This document shows, in pieces, positions 23,791 through 36,067 of a stretch of 64,000 bases of DNA. Position 1 is the stretch's first letter. The number at the start of each line of letters is the position of its first letter. The notes under the pieces are model-generated. The model did no database searches, was not told the origin of the DNA, and saw only the letters and a list, made by a program, of their open reading frames with translations. This DNA comes from Leuctra nigra (lineage: Eukaryota > Arthropoda > Insecta > Plecoptera > Leuctridae): positions 9,672,001 through 9,736,000 of the forward strand of contig OW203762.1 in NCBI GenBank assembly GCA_934045905.1. Direction: 5' to 3'. The position numbers were made by a program, and so were the translations under genes.

Positions 23791-25207
23791 TTCCACAATA
23801 GACCAAAACATAAACTAGTGGCGCCCTCAAAGCGAACTAAAAAAGGGCGTGTCACTATCTATGTGTGACATGTTCCAAGTCACTTAAATGTCAATCTTAA
23901 TGAGTTCAGTAAAAGTTATAATTACATCAGGAACAGAGATGGGCAAAGATACTTGAAAAAAGTATCTAGATGGAAGATACAAGATAGTCTCAACTAGAGT
24001 ATCTAAGATAGAAGATAAAAGATGTTTTAGAAAATGAGAAAAGATATAAGATAAAAGATAGTTCATTTATGAAAGATACAAGATACAAGATAAAAGATAC
24101 TTTGATTTCTTTTATTAATTAGTCGTATGAATTTAATGAGTAAAATTATTGAAAATCAATGCCGACTGTAATGATTTGCCTCAACTTAAAACATTCTAAA
24201 TTAAATAATTTCTTCAACAGAATAGTACTATAACCGGTGGATGGGGGCAAATAATAAGAGGTTTGTTACGAATACGATCATTAGCCAAAAACTGCACCTA
24301 CCTAAATGAAAAAAATTTGTAACAATTTCATGATCGAATAAAACCGGAAACCGAATGGTATTTTGCAAGTTGCTTGTTTTAGAAATCATATCCTGTCTTG
24401 TGTTCACAATTGCATTCAAGTCATAAATAATGGGCTACAGATAATATTTACCTTTTACACCGAAATCAAAGAGGAAAAATTAGTAGTGTGACACGGTGTG
24501 ACATTTTAAAAATAGAAAATAATCCAATATAGGAAAAAGTATCTTCTATCTTTTTGGAGAAAAAAAGATGGAAGATACTAACATAAATAGTATCTAGATG
24601 GAAGATAAAAGATAGTCGCCACAAAAGTATCTAGATAGAAGATAGAAGATAATATCTTCTATCTTAAGATAGTATCTAAGATACTTCCATCTAAGATAGT
24701 GCCCACTGATCAGGAAATAACAGAAACTGATGCTTACCTCAGTGTCAACATTCAAATACAATCGGCATATTTCATTTCAGCACATATTCATACACATTCT
24801 TGTGAAAACTAGATGTCTATTCACCAAAATCACCATTTGACATATCGCATTTTTTTATCACGGCTTTCTGAAACTTTTCTGAATGAGCTCATTCAGAAAG
24901 GGAACGGTTCAGAAGACCGTGATAAAAAAATGCGTTTGTCAAATGGTGATTTTGGTGAATAGACATCTAGTTTTCACAAGAATGTGTATGAATATGTGCT
25001 GAAATGAAATATGCCGATTGTATTTGAATGTTGACGACACTGAGGTAAGCATCAATTTCTGTTATTTCGCGATGTAATTATAACTTTTACTGAACTATCG
25101 TTATACGATTGACATATAAGTGCCTTGACTGAATGTCACACATAGCTGGAAGAGAAAATGGAGGATTAGGCATGCGCGTTTAGTTTATGTTTTGGTCTAT
25201 TGTGTAA
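23791..25207. mobile_element. Foldback element interrupted by a hAT insertion
   Basis: The arms mirror each other around the palindrome CTGAATGAGCTCATTCAG near 24886. Matched landmarks are CACAATAGACCAAAACATAA at the outside left with TTATGTTTTGGTCTATTGTG at the outside right, and ATTCACCAAAATCACCATTTG near the centre. Removing the hAT element at 23934-24708 makes the arms about 300 bp each. The undisturbed arm preserves the hAT target (ATTACATCGCGAAATAACAG, near 25064). Confidence 0.75.
23934..24708. mobile_element. Non-autonomous hAT-type element, 775 bp
   Basis: It starts CAGAGATGGGCAAAG and ends TAGTGCCCACTG, fitting the CAGNG...GGGCA terminus of hAT elements. The exact 8-bp duplication ATCAGGAA is at 23926-23933 and 24709-24716. 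Both subterminal zones are arrays of AGATAGAAGATAAAAGAT-type repeats. No transposase is present. Confidence 0.9.
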
Positions 25208-26497
25208 AATTTAAGAAAACTGTGATTATATCGCTCGACCCTCCTTAAACTTTGATATAGGTAGGTAGGTAGTTTGTAAAAGTTGATTCACACCACACGG
25301 CCGTTCCAAACTTACCAAGTTTGCCGAAGTTTTGAATCGGTGTTCCTAAAACTCCAGCGTGAATGAAAACATTCGACCTGCAATGAATGAGTTCAAACTT
25401 TCATTCTCACGGGAGTTTTTGGAACAGCAATTCAGAACCTGGGCCAACTTCTTGCAACGGCCAAGTGACGCGACTCTAAAGCTTTTGTGAATTCTGCAGT
25501 TCAACTTGGTAGTGGTGTGACTACAGCCTATTTTGAATTTTCATCTTCATACAGAAACTAATTCATATTGTCACGTGCTTATTTGTTTATTGATGGTGTA
25601 CCTTGTAGGTAGGTAAGTAGGTACCTACCTAAATAAACCTACTAATCTCACTAAATGATTTGTTAAAACAGAGGTGTGCTCAAGGAAGAGTGATTTTGTC
25701 AATTTTCTTTTTAAAAATGATTTTCTACAGTCCTCTAGCTAGGCACACCTCAGTGATCCTGTCATTGTTATGGATACAATAAGACAATTTCTAGGCAAAG
25801 ATAAATTGCATAGGTAATTAACTAACAGGTGCAGGATTGATAATAATAGGATTAAAAATTTCAAAGTAGGTAGGTAGGTACCTACTTGTACTATGCTTGT
25901 ACCTAACCTATTACCACAGGGCCTACCTGATTATTATGGTGATCCCTCATGTGCTTTGGTATCTAGGTATTTGGTAGGTAGGTAGGTAGGTATGTAGTAG
26001 GTAGTTTAAAAAAATACCAAATATTTCATATTTGGTGATTTTGTTTTACGTAACACAAAATTCCTCATGGAAACTTGTAATTTTATTTATCTGTCACAAA
26101 ACACAAATCAGATGTGATGTGAAGACATTTTCTCTTTCTTATCTATTCCTACCCACTTCTCAGTGCGGTGCGAATAGACAATGATATGATGTCTCACATA
26201 TTTGTTGTTTGGCAGCGCCACCCGTCCAGTCTTTTAAGATGTTTCGTTTGTAAAGTGGCGGGAAGTACCTACTTAGAAATAACTGATAAATGATTATGCA
26301 CATAACCGAGACTTGTAAATGTAGAAAAATGCTACAAACAACAGCCTCTGGAACTATCAATAATGTCTTATTAATAATGTTTAGTGCTTGCTAAGTTGAT
26401 AATTAAATATTATTCTTTTCAATTCTATTCTAAATAATGTAAATTCAGCTTTTCGATTAATTTGGAAATGGGGAACTTCCTTTAGTTGTAAAATGGA

Positions 26498-27818
26498 CCC
26501 CATAAAAAACACTCCGTGTAAAAATACCAGCCAAGTCTCTTCAACTATAAAAAATAGAAGAAATCTAAAAATTTAGCACTGAAAAGTAGTGATATCAAAA
26601 AATGGGCCAAGTCAAAACTTCATTTTAAAAACCAAAATATACTTGGCGCATCGTGAATATAAATAGTATAGAAGTAATATGCCAAAAATAAAATGTAAGT
26701 CTATATATATAATGCTCTTAAAAACGATGCGCCAAGTATATTTTGGTTTTTAAAATGAAGTTTTGACTTGGCCCATTTTTTGATATCACTACTTTTCAGT
26801 GCTGAATTTTTAGATTTCTTCTATTTTTTATAGTTGAAGAGACTTGGCTGGTATTTTTACACGGAGTGTTTTTTATGGGGATATCACTAATTTTTTAAGT
26901 TTATTTACACAACTTGTAACATATATCGGAGCAACAACGACTAATTCCTTAAAAAAAATACGCCATTTCCGAATTGGTTAATAAGAAAAAATGTGTTTGG
27001 TTCTAAATATAAGCTTAAAGTGATATTCCATGAAGAAAAGCGAAAGCAGAGTTCCAATCGGTCTAGGCGTTTTCGAGATATGGCATCACTTCCGGTTTTC
27101 AAAATGGCGGCTGAAATAACTGCCACCTAGAATTTATTTCTATAAATGTTATGTATCATTACAAGCCTTCTGAATATGTAGTTATTATATTTAGAGGTGA
27201 TTAAAGAATGATTCTTCATTTTTATGACGTCATTTCCGGTTTCGGCAATAGTACATTTTTACTTCAACTACTGATATTCCATATAAATGACCGTCTGAAT
27301 CATTTGGCGCTAGTCTTATTCCGATCGGTCTAGCCTTTAACGAGATATGACGTCACTTCCGATTTCAAAATGGCGGCTGCCGGTTTATTTAATAAAAAGG
27401 CACCTCAGACGCCAAAAGTGCACATTTGGTGAAAATTTCAGATCGATCGGCTCAGCCGTTTAGGCTGTGGCGGTGACAGCGGTGTTTCCTGATATCATCA
27501 GAATCATCATCATCATCATCTAAAGAAGATGAAAGTGATGTAATTTCACTGTTTTCTCGGCCCTCTAGCTCACAAATGGAATAACATATTGTTCCCAAAT
27601 TTGGTTTATGTGGGCGGGTGGGCCATATCTCAAAATTAAGATAATTCGCAACAATGTGAGATTTTTAAATTTTAAGATCCAGTAGGCCGAAAATGCCATG
27701 TTGTTGCTTACAGTAAAAGTGTTTGGTCTGCTCCTCAGTTTATTAAGCATTTACGGTATGTTGAGTGAGTGTGAGTGTACAGTACGACTTGGCTGGGTGG
27801 AGCGACCGCTCCACTAGA
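26498..27818 (-). mobile_element. Hairpin-tailed dispersed element, copy 2
   Basis: On the minus strand it begins TCTAGTGGAGCGGTCGCTCC (27818 downward) and ends ATGGGG at 26498. The terminal hairpin occupies 26498-26880. The body shows the same ordered modules as copy 1 (the CATTTTCGGCCTACTGGATC segment, ATGATGATGATGATTCTGAT, and GAAACCGGAAGTGACGTCAT-like modules). It is preceded by A and followed by T on its own strand, as in copy 1. Confidence 0.85.
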
Positions 27819-28356
27819 TTTAAAAAAAAGTGAAATATGAAAGTATAGATGTCAAGGGATGTAGACAAGAAGCAAGCATTATTATTGTGGGATAAATAGT
27901 TTTCAAGTAATTGATACAAAGATTGATGGAAATCTCTGAATTCCTGGATTTAAAAACAGTAATATCGGCATTTACGCCATGGGGCTCAGCATTGTCATGG
28001 CAACAAAGCATTCACGAAAGTACATCACACTCACAGGGCTCACATAAAATTATTTCCCGACAAAATGTCACATGAACTTACAATTTGATATTTTATGAAT
28101 TAAAACTTAAAAGCATTGTGCAAGCATTGATTTTGTACGGAACATGACCAGATGTCATTCACATTTGTACTCCGATCAATTTTAGTTGTGCCAAGTGTAC
28201 CTATCGATGTAATTAGGTTTGATAACTGATAGTAAATAATGTATATTTATTTAAATTGCTCAGAACATGTAGAAGATTGCATCACTCATTCATTGACTCA
28301 ACTTGAACGGCTTCAGTTTGATACTTGTAGTTGGTTTCTAGTGGTTCTCACTTCTC

Positions 28357-28790
28357 AGTGTTGGGGAGGAACTAGTTCGTTTTTGGGGAACATTTAGGGG
28401 AACTTATAGTTCATTTATTTTTAAAGGAACTTGGGAACAAAAAAGTTCCTTTGTAAGGAACTTATTTTTCGTTATTTATAAGTTCCTTTCAAATAGAAAT
28501 ATAGTCCCAGCAAACACGGGACATGGCAGCAACGTCCCTGCCATGTCCCCAAAATCCCAAAAGGGATATCCCTTTTCCGCCATGTCCGCATGACATCTGG
28601 CCATGTCCGCCATTTTCCGGGATATCCGCCATGTCCCAGGAAGGTCCCATTTGGGAGATCTCTTTTTTTTAAAGTTCTCCCTTTTGGAACCTCCCCGCCA
28701 TGTCCCAGGGAGGTCCCATTTGGGATATCCCTTTTGGGACGTCCCTGCCATGTCCCAGGGAGGTCCCCTTTTGGGAGCTCTTTTTATGCT
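28357..28790. repeat. Short-motif arrays: GGAACTT-type then GCCATGTCCC-type tandem repeats
   Basis: From CAGTGTTGGGGAGGAACTAG at 28357 there are repeated GGGGAAC/GGAACTT motifs, which resemble one end of a hAT element with its subterminal array; no matching right end is present. From 28500 to about 28780 a tandem array repeats GCCATGTCCCAGGGAGGTCC and CCCATTTGGGATATCCC segments in several degenerate copies. Open frames across it are by-products of the repeat. Confidence 0.55.
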
Positions 28791-28901
28791 TCAGAAAATG
28801 TGTTGAACTTATTTAAGTTCAACACATTTTTTTTGTGACTTATCAAGTTTTATATACCTTTTGCAGCAAGCCGATTTTAATTGAATCAAATGCCTTTAAA
28901 A

Positions 28902-29224
28902 CTAGGAAAACGCTCTGTGTGACGCGTTGATGAGCGAGCACGGATACACTCAAAACCTCGAACCGAAATTATGTCTATCGAAAATGGCATTAAAAGCCAA
29001 TAATTCTTGAATTTCGTCACAGACTTATCTCCAAAATCTCCAAAAATATTGGTCCCAAAACCTTGCTAAGTTTTAAGTTGATCGATTAAACCTTTGATTG
29101 AACGGTTCCTTGTTAAGTTTCAAAAATCACAGGATATCTTTCAAAAAATATACCTGGGACCACTCATATGATATGATATTAGTGTGTACACAATATCAGA
29201 AATATCTGTTGAACGGTATTTATT
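28902..29224 (-). mobile_element. 907-bp dispersed family (HINE-like), 3' part
   Basis: On the minus strand this piece ends AACGCGTCACACAGAGCGTTTTCCTAG at 28902. It mirrors 30320-30598, so the two copies form a long inverted repeat (28902-30598) around copies oriented the other way. It contains the GGTCCCAGGTATATTTTTTG segment of the family and lacks the GAGCGAGCG start. Confidence 0.65.
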
Positions 29225-29691
29225 GAGCGAGCGAAGCGAGCGTCTCCTTTGGCTCTTTGGCACGGACCTCTGTTTTTTTGTTTTTTTTTCTGTTACTGAC
29301 GATATACAGGTCAGAGTTTTTCTTCGATCGAGCTGAAATTTTGCACACATATAAAACCAACCTTCTCTGTTAGCATACCCTAATTTTTTTGATATACATA
29401 AATTAGTTAAAATTATAAATATCTCCTGATAGGCTGAAAAATGAAAACAGTCTTCGATAATTCTGATCAAACTCATATTTTGCATGATCATTAAGACCAA
29501 CATTGTTTCTTATTTAACACAATTTCATCCAAATCAGTTAAGAACGTATGAACTTATTGACATTTTTAATATCTGTCAGTAAAGGAAGTATCGAAATGAA
29601 TGTTTTCCAGTGCTAATTGAATTGAATATGATTTGCTTTATGAGCCAGGGTGCTTAGATGCTATTTTTAAGTTGCGATGAAAAGCATAATT
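29225..29691 (+). mobile_element. 907-bp dispersed family (HINE-like), 5' part
   Basis: It starts ATT|GAGCGAGCGAAGCGAGCGTC and runs through the CACGGACCTCTGTTTTTTTG and CGATCGAGCTGAAATTTTGC segments, then diverges. The next copy starts at 29692, so this copy is truncated at the 3' side or was interrupted by the next one. Confidence 0.65.
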
Positions 29692-30598
29692 GAGCGAGCG
29701 AAGCGAGCGTCTCCTTTTGGTTCTTTTGGCACGGACCTCTGTTTTTTTTGTTTTTTTTCTGTGCCTGACGATATACAGGTCAGGGTTTTTCTTCGATCGA
29801 GCTGAAATTTTGCACACATGTACGTAACATTTCCGATTGTTGCAGACCCTAATTTTTTTGAAATCCATTGATTGGTTCAAATTTAAAAAAAAATTATCTT
29901 TCGATTGGTGGGTTTGATCAATTTGAAATTTTGACAAGTCATTACGACCAACATTTTACCCAATCATAAAAAGTTTCAGCCATATCCTCCCATTGGTTAA
30001 AATTAAAAAAAATCTTCCATGTGATTTTTGAAATTTAAACTAGAACCGTTTGACCGATCAACTTAAAACTTTGCATGGTCATTGGGACCAACATTATCTG
30101 TGTTTTTGACCTGACAATTTTCAGACAAATCTGTGTTTAAATCCAAAAGTTATTGACATTTTACGGACATTTTGCTTGTTGCTATGGATCACGGCAACAT
30201 TGACGCCTCCAGTTCCAATGTTCCAAGGTATAGTTAGAACAGAAACTTTCAAACGCATAATTATGACACTAATAATCAACAGATCGATCTGATATTGTGT
30301 ACACACACTTATATCTAGGATTATAATCCGAGTTATAATCCTAGCTTATATCATATGAGTGGTCCCAGGTATATTTTTTGAACAAGATCCTGTGATTTTT
30401 GAAAATTAACAAGGAACCATTCAATCATAAAGGTTCAATCGATCAACTTAAAACTTTGCATGGTTATTAGGACCAATAGTTTTGGAATTTTTGAAGATTT
30501 TCATACAAGTCTGTGACGAAATTGAAGAATTATTGGCTTTTAATGACATTTTCATTTGACAGAATTTCATCAACGCGTTACCCAGAGCGTTTTCCTAG
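29692..30598 (+). mobile_element. 907-bp dispersed family (HINE-like), full copy
   Basis: It begins GAGCGAGCGAAGCGAGCGTC after a T and ends AACGCGTTACCCAGAGCGTT-TTCCTAG before a T. The length is 907 bp, the same as the copy at 34459-35365. The 3' end has a small stem (AACGC/GCGTT) three bases before CTAG. The 5' GAGCGAGC and an internal GCTCGCTC near the 3' end in the other full copy form subterminal inverted repeats. No protein is encoded. Confidence 0.75.
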
Positions 30599-30779
30599 TA
30601 CTTTTATGTCGATTGAGTGATCATATTTCAATTTAATGTGTATGTATGTAATGTTTTCTGTGTGTTTTGTACGCATTTCCGGTTCGAAAACACTGAGCGT
30701 TTTCCTAGTTCGTTTCATTTCGTTTGAATTACTTTCTGCTCTAACTACCTTGCCTTAAACTGAAGATTCGAAGTCGCGT

Positions 30780-31250
30780 GAATTTGACAGCTAACACGCA
30801 AAATGTCCCTAGAATTACAAAAACTTTTGAAATTAACTGCAGATTAGACTGAAAATTGGCAAAAATACCTTAAATGTTAGTACCAATGACCATGCAGTCA
30901 ATCGGTTCTAGTTTAAATTACAAAAGTCACCGGAAATATGGTTTCAAATTTGAACCAATAGGAGGATTTGGCTGAAATTTATTATGATAAGGTACAATGT
31001 TGGTGGCAATGACTTGTCAAAATTTCAAATTGATTGAATCAACCAATCGAAAGATATTTTTTTTAAATTTGAACCAATCAGTAGATTTCAAAAAAATTAT
31101 GGTCTGCAACGCCGAGAAATGGTCCATACATGTGTGCAAAATTTTAGCTTGATCAAAGAAAAACTGTGACTTGTATATCGTCAGGTAGCAGAAAAAAAAA
31201 CAGAGGTCCGTGCCAAAAGAGCCAAAAGGAGACGCTCGCTTCGCTCGCTC
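30780..31250 (-). mobile_element. 907-bp dispersed family (HINE-like), 5' part, inverted
   Basis: Reading the minus strand from 31250, the copy starts GAGCGAGCGAAGCGAGCGTC and continues with the CACGGACCTCTG, GCTAAAATTTTGCACACATG and TTTGAAATTTTGACAAGTCA segments. It fades out near 30780. It faces the neighbouring full copy. Confidence 0.65.
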
Positions 31251-31358
31251 AATGAACATGTAAATATTTCAGATTTTGTAGAATTATCATCTCTTTTCGA
31301 TAACGACACCATCTTTTGTGTATCCAAAATCAATTTACGATAGGTAATTATTAATTAC

Positions 31359-32168
31359 AGAGTACTAGAGTGCCACGCCCACTAGGTACTTCCGGAGGCT
31401 TTCTGGAATTCTTCTTATGGAAAATAACATGGGGACTTACTTTGATTGCTGGTCATTTATAAAGAAAACAGAGTTAAGAAAATCCCAATACACCACCATT
31501 AATTTCAATCTTTCATTTATAATATTATGTCGACACATCTCTTCAAATATATACCGTATTTAATCTGTTTAAGTTATTAAACAGCTCCAAAGTGCGACGT
31601 TGCAATCACATCAATAATATATTGTAACACGGCGCAGCGCGATGTCCTGGGAAGCAAGTTGGCAACTGCGACTTTACAAAAATGAAAAACAAATGAAACA
31701 ATTTTCAACAATGATGCCAGACCTTGCACGTCAATTTTCGATTGTTGACGAAAAGTAAACAAAACTGAAGTATTTTTGTGCTCCTCGAGATTATACACTG
31801 AATCAAGTTCATATTATAGTTATTTTAATTGCAAGATACCATAAAACGAGATGTAATGAGCTGCTGAAATGTAGACTGACAGTTCATTGAATTTACATCT
31901 TGCACCGGTGTACATTTTCGTGACGTCATACCCTGTATAGTGTGTTGTTTAACTTGTAACAGATTAAATACGGTATATATTTGAAGAGATGTGTCGACAT
32001 AATATTATAAATGAAAGATTGAAATTAATGGTGGTGTATTGGGATTTTCTTAACTCTGTTTTGTTTATAAATGACCAGCAATCGAAGTAAGTCCCCATGT
32101 TATTTTCCATAAGAAGAATTCCAGAAAGCCTCCGGAAGTACCTAGTGGGCCTGGCACTCTAGTACTCT
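31359..32168. mobile_element. TIR element of 810 bp with arms of about 210 bp
   Basis: AGAGTACTAGAGTGCCACGC at the left is mirrored by the right end (GGCCTGGCACTCTAGTACTCT), and the arms remain almost identical down to TATATACCGTATTTAATCTG. The unmatched centre (about 31580-31960) contains no recognisable transposase. I could not assign a target duplication. Confidence 0.8.
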
Positions 32169-32291
32169 ATTAGCATCATAAACTATTATGCCAGAAATCT
32201 CAATAGGTACATTTAAACAGATTTCTTTTATCATTATCAATGTTTCAAAAATCTACTCAAAGCATGTCTAAAGCGTCGTCTTTCTCACTCC

Positions 32292-32365
32292 GCGCCGTGG
32301 TCCCGTGGTTAGCCCGCCAGTCTTCTAACCACAAGATCGTGTGTTCAAATCATGTTGGGGTTATA
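32292..32365 (+). repeat. Degenerate tRNA-like sequence, candidate SINE head
   Basis: CGTGGTTAGCCCGCCAGTCTTCTAACC resembles a tRNA D-arm to anticodon arm, and GTGTTCAAATC resembles a polymerase III B box. An acceptor stem cannot be formed, so this is not a functional tRNA gene. It could be a decayed SINE promoter. Confidence 0.35.
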
Positions 32366-33182
32366 TAATTTGTATTGGTGTACTAAGAAGTCTAGATTCG
32401 TTGTTGCGCGCGCCGCCTTGGTATGGAGTGCAAACCTCTGAAAATTTAAACCCCCAGAATCTTCGAAAACCAAGAAAAAATATTGCCACTTGGATACATA
32501 TGTGTGCTTGTTCAATTGACGGCTACTACGGCTCAATCAGTAAAACAGCAATGATTCTGGCTGAACATGTATTACTTGAATCACTGTGAAGTGGAAACAA
32601 AACCTTTACCTAACATTATTTGTTGACATTTGAAGGGATTGACACTTTTTGTATGTAATTATTTCGTAATTAATTCCAATAACTGACGAGCACAATTTTT
32701 ATCCAAGCAGTAGGTATATTATTGTTAATAAATAATGAATACAATGATAAAATGATGATGAATCTCATATAAATTAGCAGACCTTTGGTGCACTGAAAGT
32801 GGATCTCTTCACTTTCCTATTTACTAAATCACACTTTGGTATAAAACACTTTCGGGGCATTTTATATACTGATATTAATTTATTATATTTATAATTATAT
32901 GTATATTATTGTAATTAAATGAAGTTTAATTAACCATCCATCCCAAACATCGGAATTACAGAATGTTAACCTCAATTGTTTGAATTGTGAGCTGCGCCTT
33001 CTAAATCGAAAATCATACCTGTCTTGATTTACTCAACTATTAACAGCTGCCGGCCGAGCCACCGACGTAAGAAAATGATTCCAAATTCCCCCGCTAGGAA
33101 GACAACTTGGGCAGTAGGCAGAATTTTTTTGAACATGTTTTGGTGCTAGAAATTACCCCCAGAGAGCATGGGCAGTTTACAC

Positions 33183-33430
33183 TAGAGAGCCTATATACTG
33201 GGGAAGAGAGTGGCCAACTGGGTGACTGTTTTCTATTGGTTGAAGAATTAACCAGGCCGCTTTAATGGGAGCCGCCATCTTGTGCTCAAACAGTGGGCAA
33301 GTTAGAGAGCCTAGGGCAAGTAGCTGGCTGTGGCAGGACCTAGTTTACGACCTTGCCAAGCGTCCATGACTTGAGTACAAGATGGCGCCCACGAGTTGGC
33401 CACTCTCTTCCCCAGTATATAGGCTCTCTA
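33183..33430. mobile_element. Non-autonomous hAT-type element, 248 bp
   Basis: TAGAGAGCCTATATACTGGG begins the element and its reverse complement ends it, matching over about 38 bp to GAGTGGCCAACT. The 8-bp sequence GTTTACAC is repeated at 33175-33182 and 33431-33438. No coding capacity is present. Confidence 0.88.
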
Positions 33431-33589
33431 GTTTACACTCCTTACCAGGCGGCGCGCGCAGCCAGATCTAGGCTTCTTAGGTGTACTAATCATAATTGTA
33501 ATTGTCTCTGTAATTTCGTTCACAGAATTGAAATCCGATCAAAACATGACTGAGAAATCAATTACTTATTACAATTTTATTTTGTTGGC

Positions 33590-34283
33590 CAAGGCTTTTG
33601 TTGATCACATGTAATAACAAAATCAGCGGCTTGCAAGCCGAACTTGTTTCGCAATTCTTTGATTGACTCAAATTTAAAAATAAAAAATATCTTATGTAGC
33701 TTCTTAATGTTTCAGAACACATCATTAATATATAAAATAAACTAATACGGTATGAGTTCTAGGTTTTTAATTGGAGCGACGTTTCAAGTGAACTGTGTCA
33801 CCCCTCATCAGGCTCGGAAATGTAACATTTTAAAAACATTTTTGCAAAACATTTTTGTTTTCTCTTTTTAAAATGTTACATATCCGAGCCTGATGAGGGG
33901 TGACACAGTTCACTTGAAACGTCGCTCCAATTAAAAACCTAGAACTCACTCATACCGTATTAGTTTATTTTAAATATCTTATGATTGGTTGATCTGAACA
34001 ATTTGAATTTTTGTACTGTCAAGAAGACCTGCATCATTTAATATAAATCTACAAAGTTTCAGTCTAAATGCTCCAATTGGTCGAAAGACAAAATGTTCGG
34101 ATTAAGCTAAAATTTTGCATGATGATCAAAGAACAAAATTATATAAAATGTTATACATTTCAGCCCAATCGGTCGAGTATTTACAATTTTTTTGCCATTT
34201 TAAGTGTTTTAGTCTAAGGTAATACTGTCATTTTCTTTGATTGAGTGAATCGTGTTTGGTGCTCGCTTATCAACGCGTTACAC
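33590..34283 (+). repeat. Divergent relative of the 907-bp family, 3' part, split by a hairpin element
   Basis: The segment CAAAATCAGCGGCTTGCAAGCCGAACTTGTTTCGCAATTC, the CCAATTGGTCGAAAGAC segment and the end GTGCTCGCTTATCAACGCGTTACA also occur at 37205-37680. They mark a subfamily of the 907-bp repeat. The hairpin at 33734-33971 interrupts this copy. Confidence 0.6.
33734..33971. mobile_element. Hairpin element of about 238 bp
   Basis: AAAATAAACTAATACGGTAT through GACGTTTCAAGTGAACTGTG and CACCCCTCATCAGGCTCGGA is mirrored on the right side. The central loop is around ACATTTTTGCAAAACATTTTTG. The arms exceed 100 bp and are nearly perfect, which implies a recent or conserved element. Confidence 0.75.
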
Positions 34284-34458
34284 TGGAGGAAGTTCTTCGA
34301 GATCGTTCGTTTTGTTTTTCCATACATACATAATATATTAATGAAATGTTTATTCCGTCCATAAGATTATTAGCTCACGGTCTTGTGGTGGCATCCTAAA
34401 ATCACCTAAAAGATTTTCCCGACAAATGTCTCATGAAATTACAATTTGATATTTTATT

Positions 34459-35365
34459 GAGCGAGCGTAGCGAGCGTCACCACGGTACTCTTATGGCACT
34501 TTCTCTGTGTTTTTGTATTTTTTATTTTTTTTTGTGGTCACAGCCCAGGTCAAACCACTCAAGCAATCGATCTGAAATTTTGCACACATACTAACGTAAT
34601 CTATGCGGTCCCTGGGATCGTTTTTGAACGGGATCCCGTGATTGGTTCAAATTTGAAAAAAATATCTTTCGATTGGTTGTTCCGATCAATTTGAAATTTT
34701 GACAAGTCAATACGACCAACATTGTCCTCAATCTTACAAAGTTTCAGCCCAATCCTCCCATTGGTTAAAATTTAAAACTATCTTTCCGGTGATTTTTGAA
34801 ATTTAAACTAGAACCGTGTAACTGATAATTTTAAAAATTTGCGTGGTCATTGGGACCAACATTATCTGCGTTTTTGAAAAATTTCGGACTAATCTGTGCT
34901 AAAATCCAAAAGTTATTGACTTTTTACGGACATTTGGCGTGTTAAATGTCAAATTTCTCGAAAATGATGATCACGGCATCTTCGACGCTTCAGTTCCAAC
35001 TTTCAAGGTAGTTAGAGTAGAAACTTTCAAATGAATATGAAACTAATAATGACTGTTCAACAGATTGTACACACACTAATATTATATGAGTGGTCCCAGG
35101 TATATATTTTTTTAATGAGATCATGTGATTTTTGAAAATAACAAGGAACCGTTGAATCAGAAAGGTTCAATCGATCAACTTTAAACTTTGCAAGGCTATT
35201 GGGACCAATATTTTAGGAACTTTTGGAGACTTTTATACAAGTCTGTGACGTAATTCAAGAATTATTTCCTTTTAATGAAATTTTCCATATACAAAATTTC
35301 GGTTCGAGGTGTTGCGCCTATCCGTGCTCGCTCATCAACGCGTTACACAGAGCGTTTTCCTATAG
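34459..35365 (+). mobile_element. 907-bp dispersed family (HINE-like), full copy
   Basis: It begins GAGCGAGCGTAGCGAGCGTC after ATT and ends CTCGCTCATCAACGCGTTACACAGAGCG-TTTTCCTATAG before TT. The length is exactly 907 bp, as in the copy at 29692. The terminal GAGCGAGC start is mirrored by GCTCGCTC about 50 bp from the end. A stem-loop (AACGC/GCGTT) lies next to the terminus. No protein is encoded. Confidence 0.75.
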
Positions 35366-36067
35366 TTAATTAAAATGTTAATTTTTTTGGGTGAAAAATG
35401 TATTTGTCGTTATTGGTTGTATTGATATTTACAAATTTAAAATATTTGTTTTGAAGTTTTCTATTCTTTGTAAGTGCCTCCTTTGTTCATGTCATCAAAT
35501 CAAAGTAACTTGATATTTTGTAAAGACATCACCTACCTACAAATTATATATTTTATATTTCTTGCTTTTGCAACTCCTTTTGCCCTGGAGTAAAATATCA
35601 ATGCTATCAATAATCAATAGAAATATGACCAACGTCCTTGTAATGTATTTCTTTGGAGATTGAACCAACATTGGTTAGGTACACTTGCCACCTGGCACAA
35701 CCTTAGGCACAGTTATTTAGTCTAAGGCACAACTATGCAAAACATCATGATCGCTCAATATCTCTTGACTGACTGAATGTTCTATCAGAAGAGTCCAAGC
35801 GATCTTCTTGTCTCACTCTAGTAGGTGACCTCACATTTCAATGATAATAACAAGCATTGGTTGTTAGGAACATGACTGACCAGCAGTCATTCACATTTGT
35901 ACTCCGATCAATTTTAGTTGTGCCAAGTGTACCTATCGATGTAATTAGGTTTGATAACTGATAGTAATGTATAATTATTTAATTTGCTCATAACATGTAG
36001 TAGATTGCATAACTCTTTCATGAGTCAACTTGAACAGTTCAGTTCGATACTTTTAGTTGGTTTCTAT

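Noticed and set aside
28476..28838. Open frames on both strands over the GCCATGTCCC repeats
   Set aside because: They follow the tandem repeat and show no independent coding signal.
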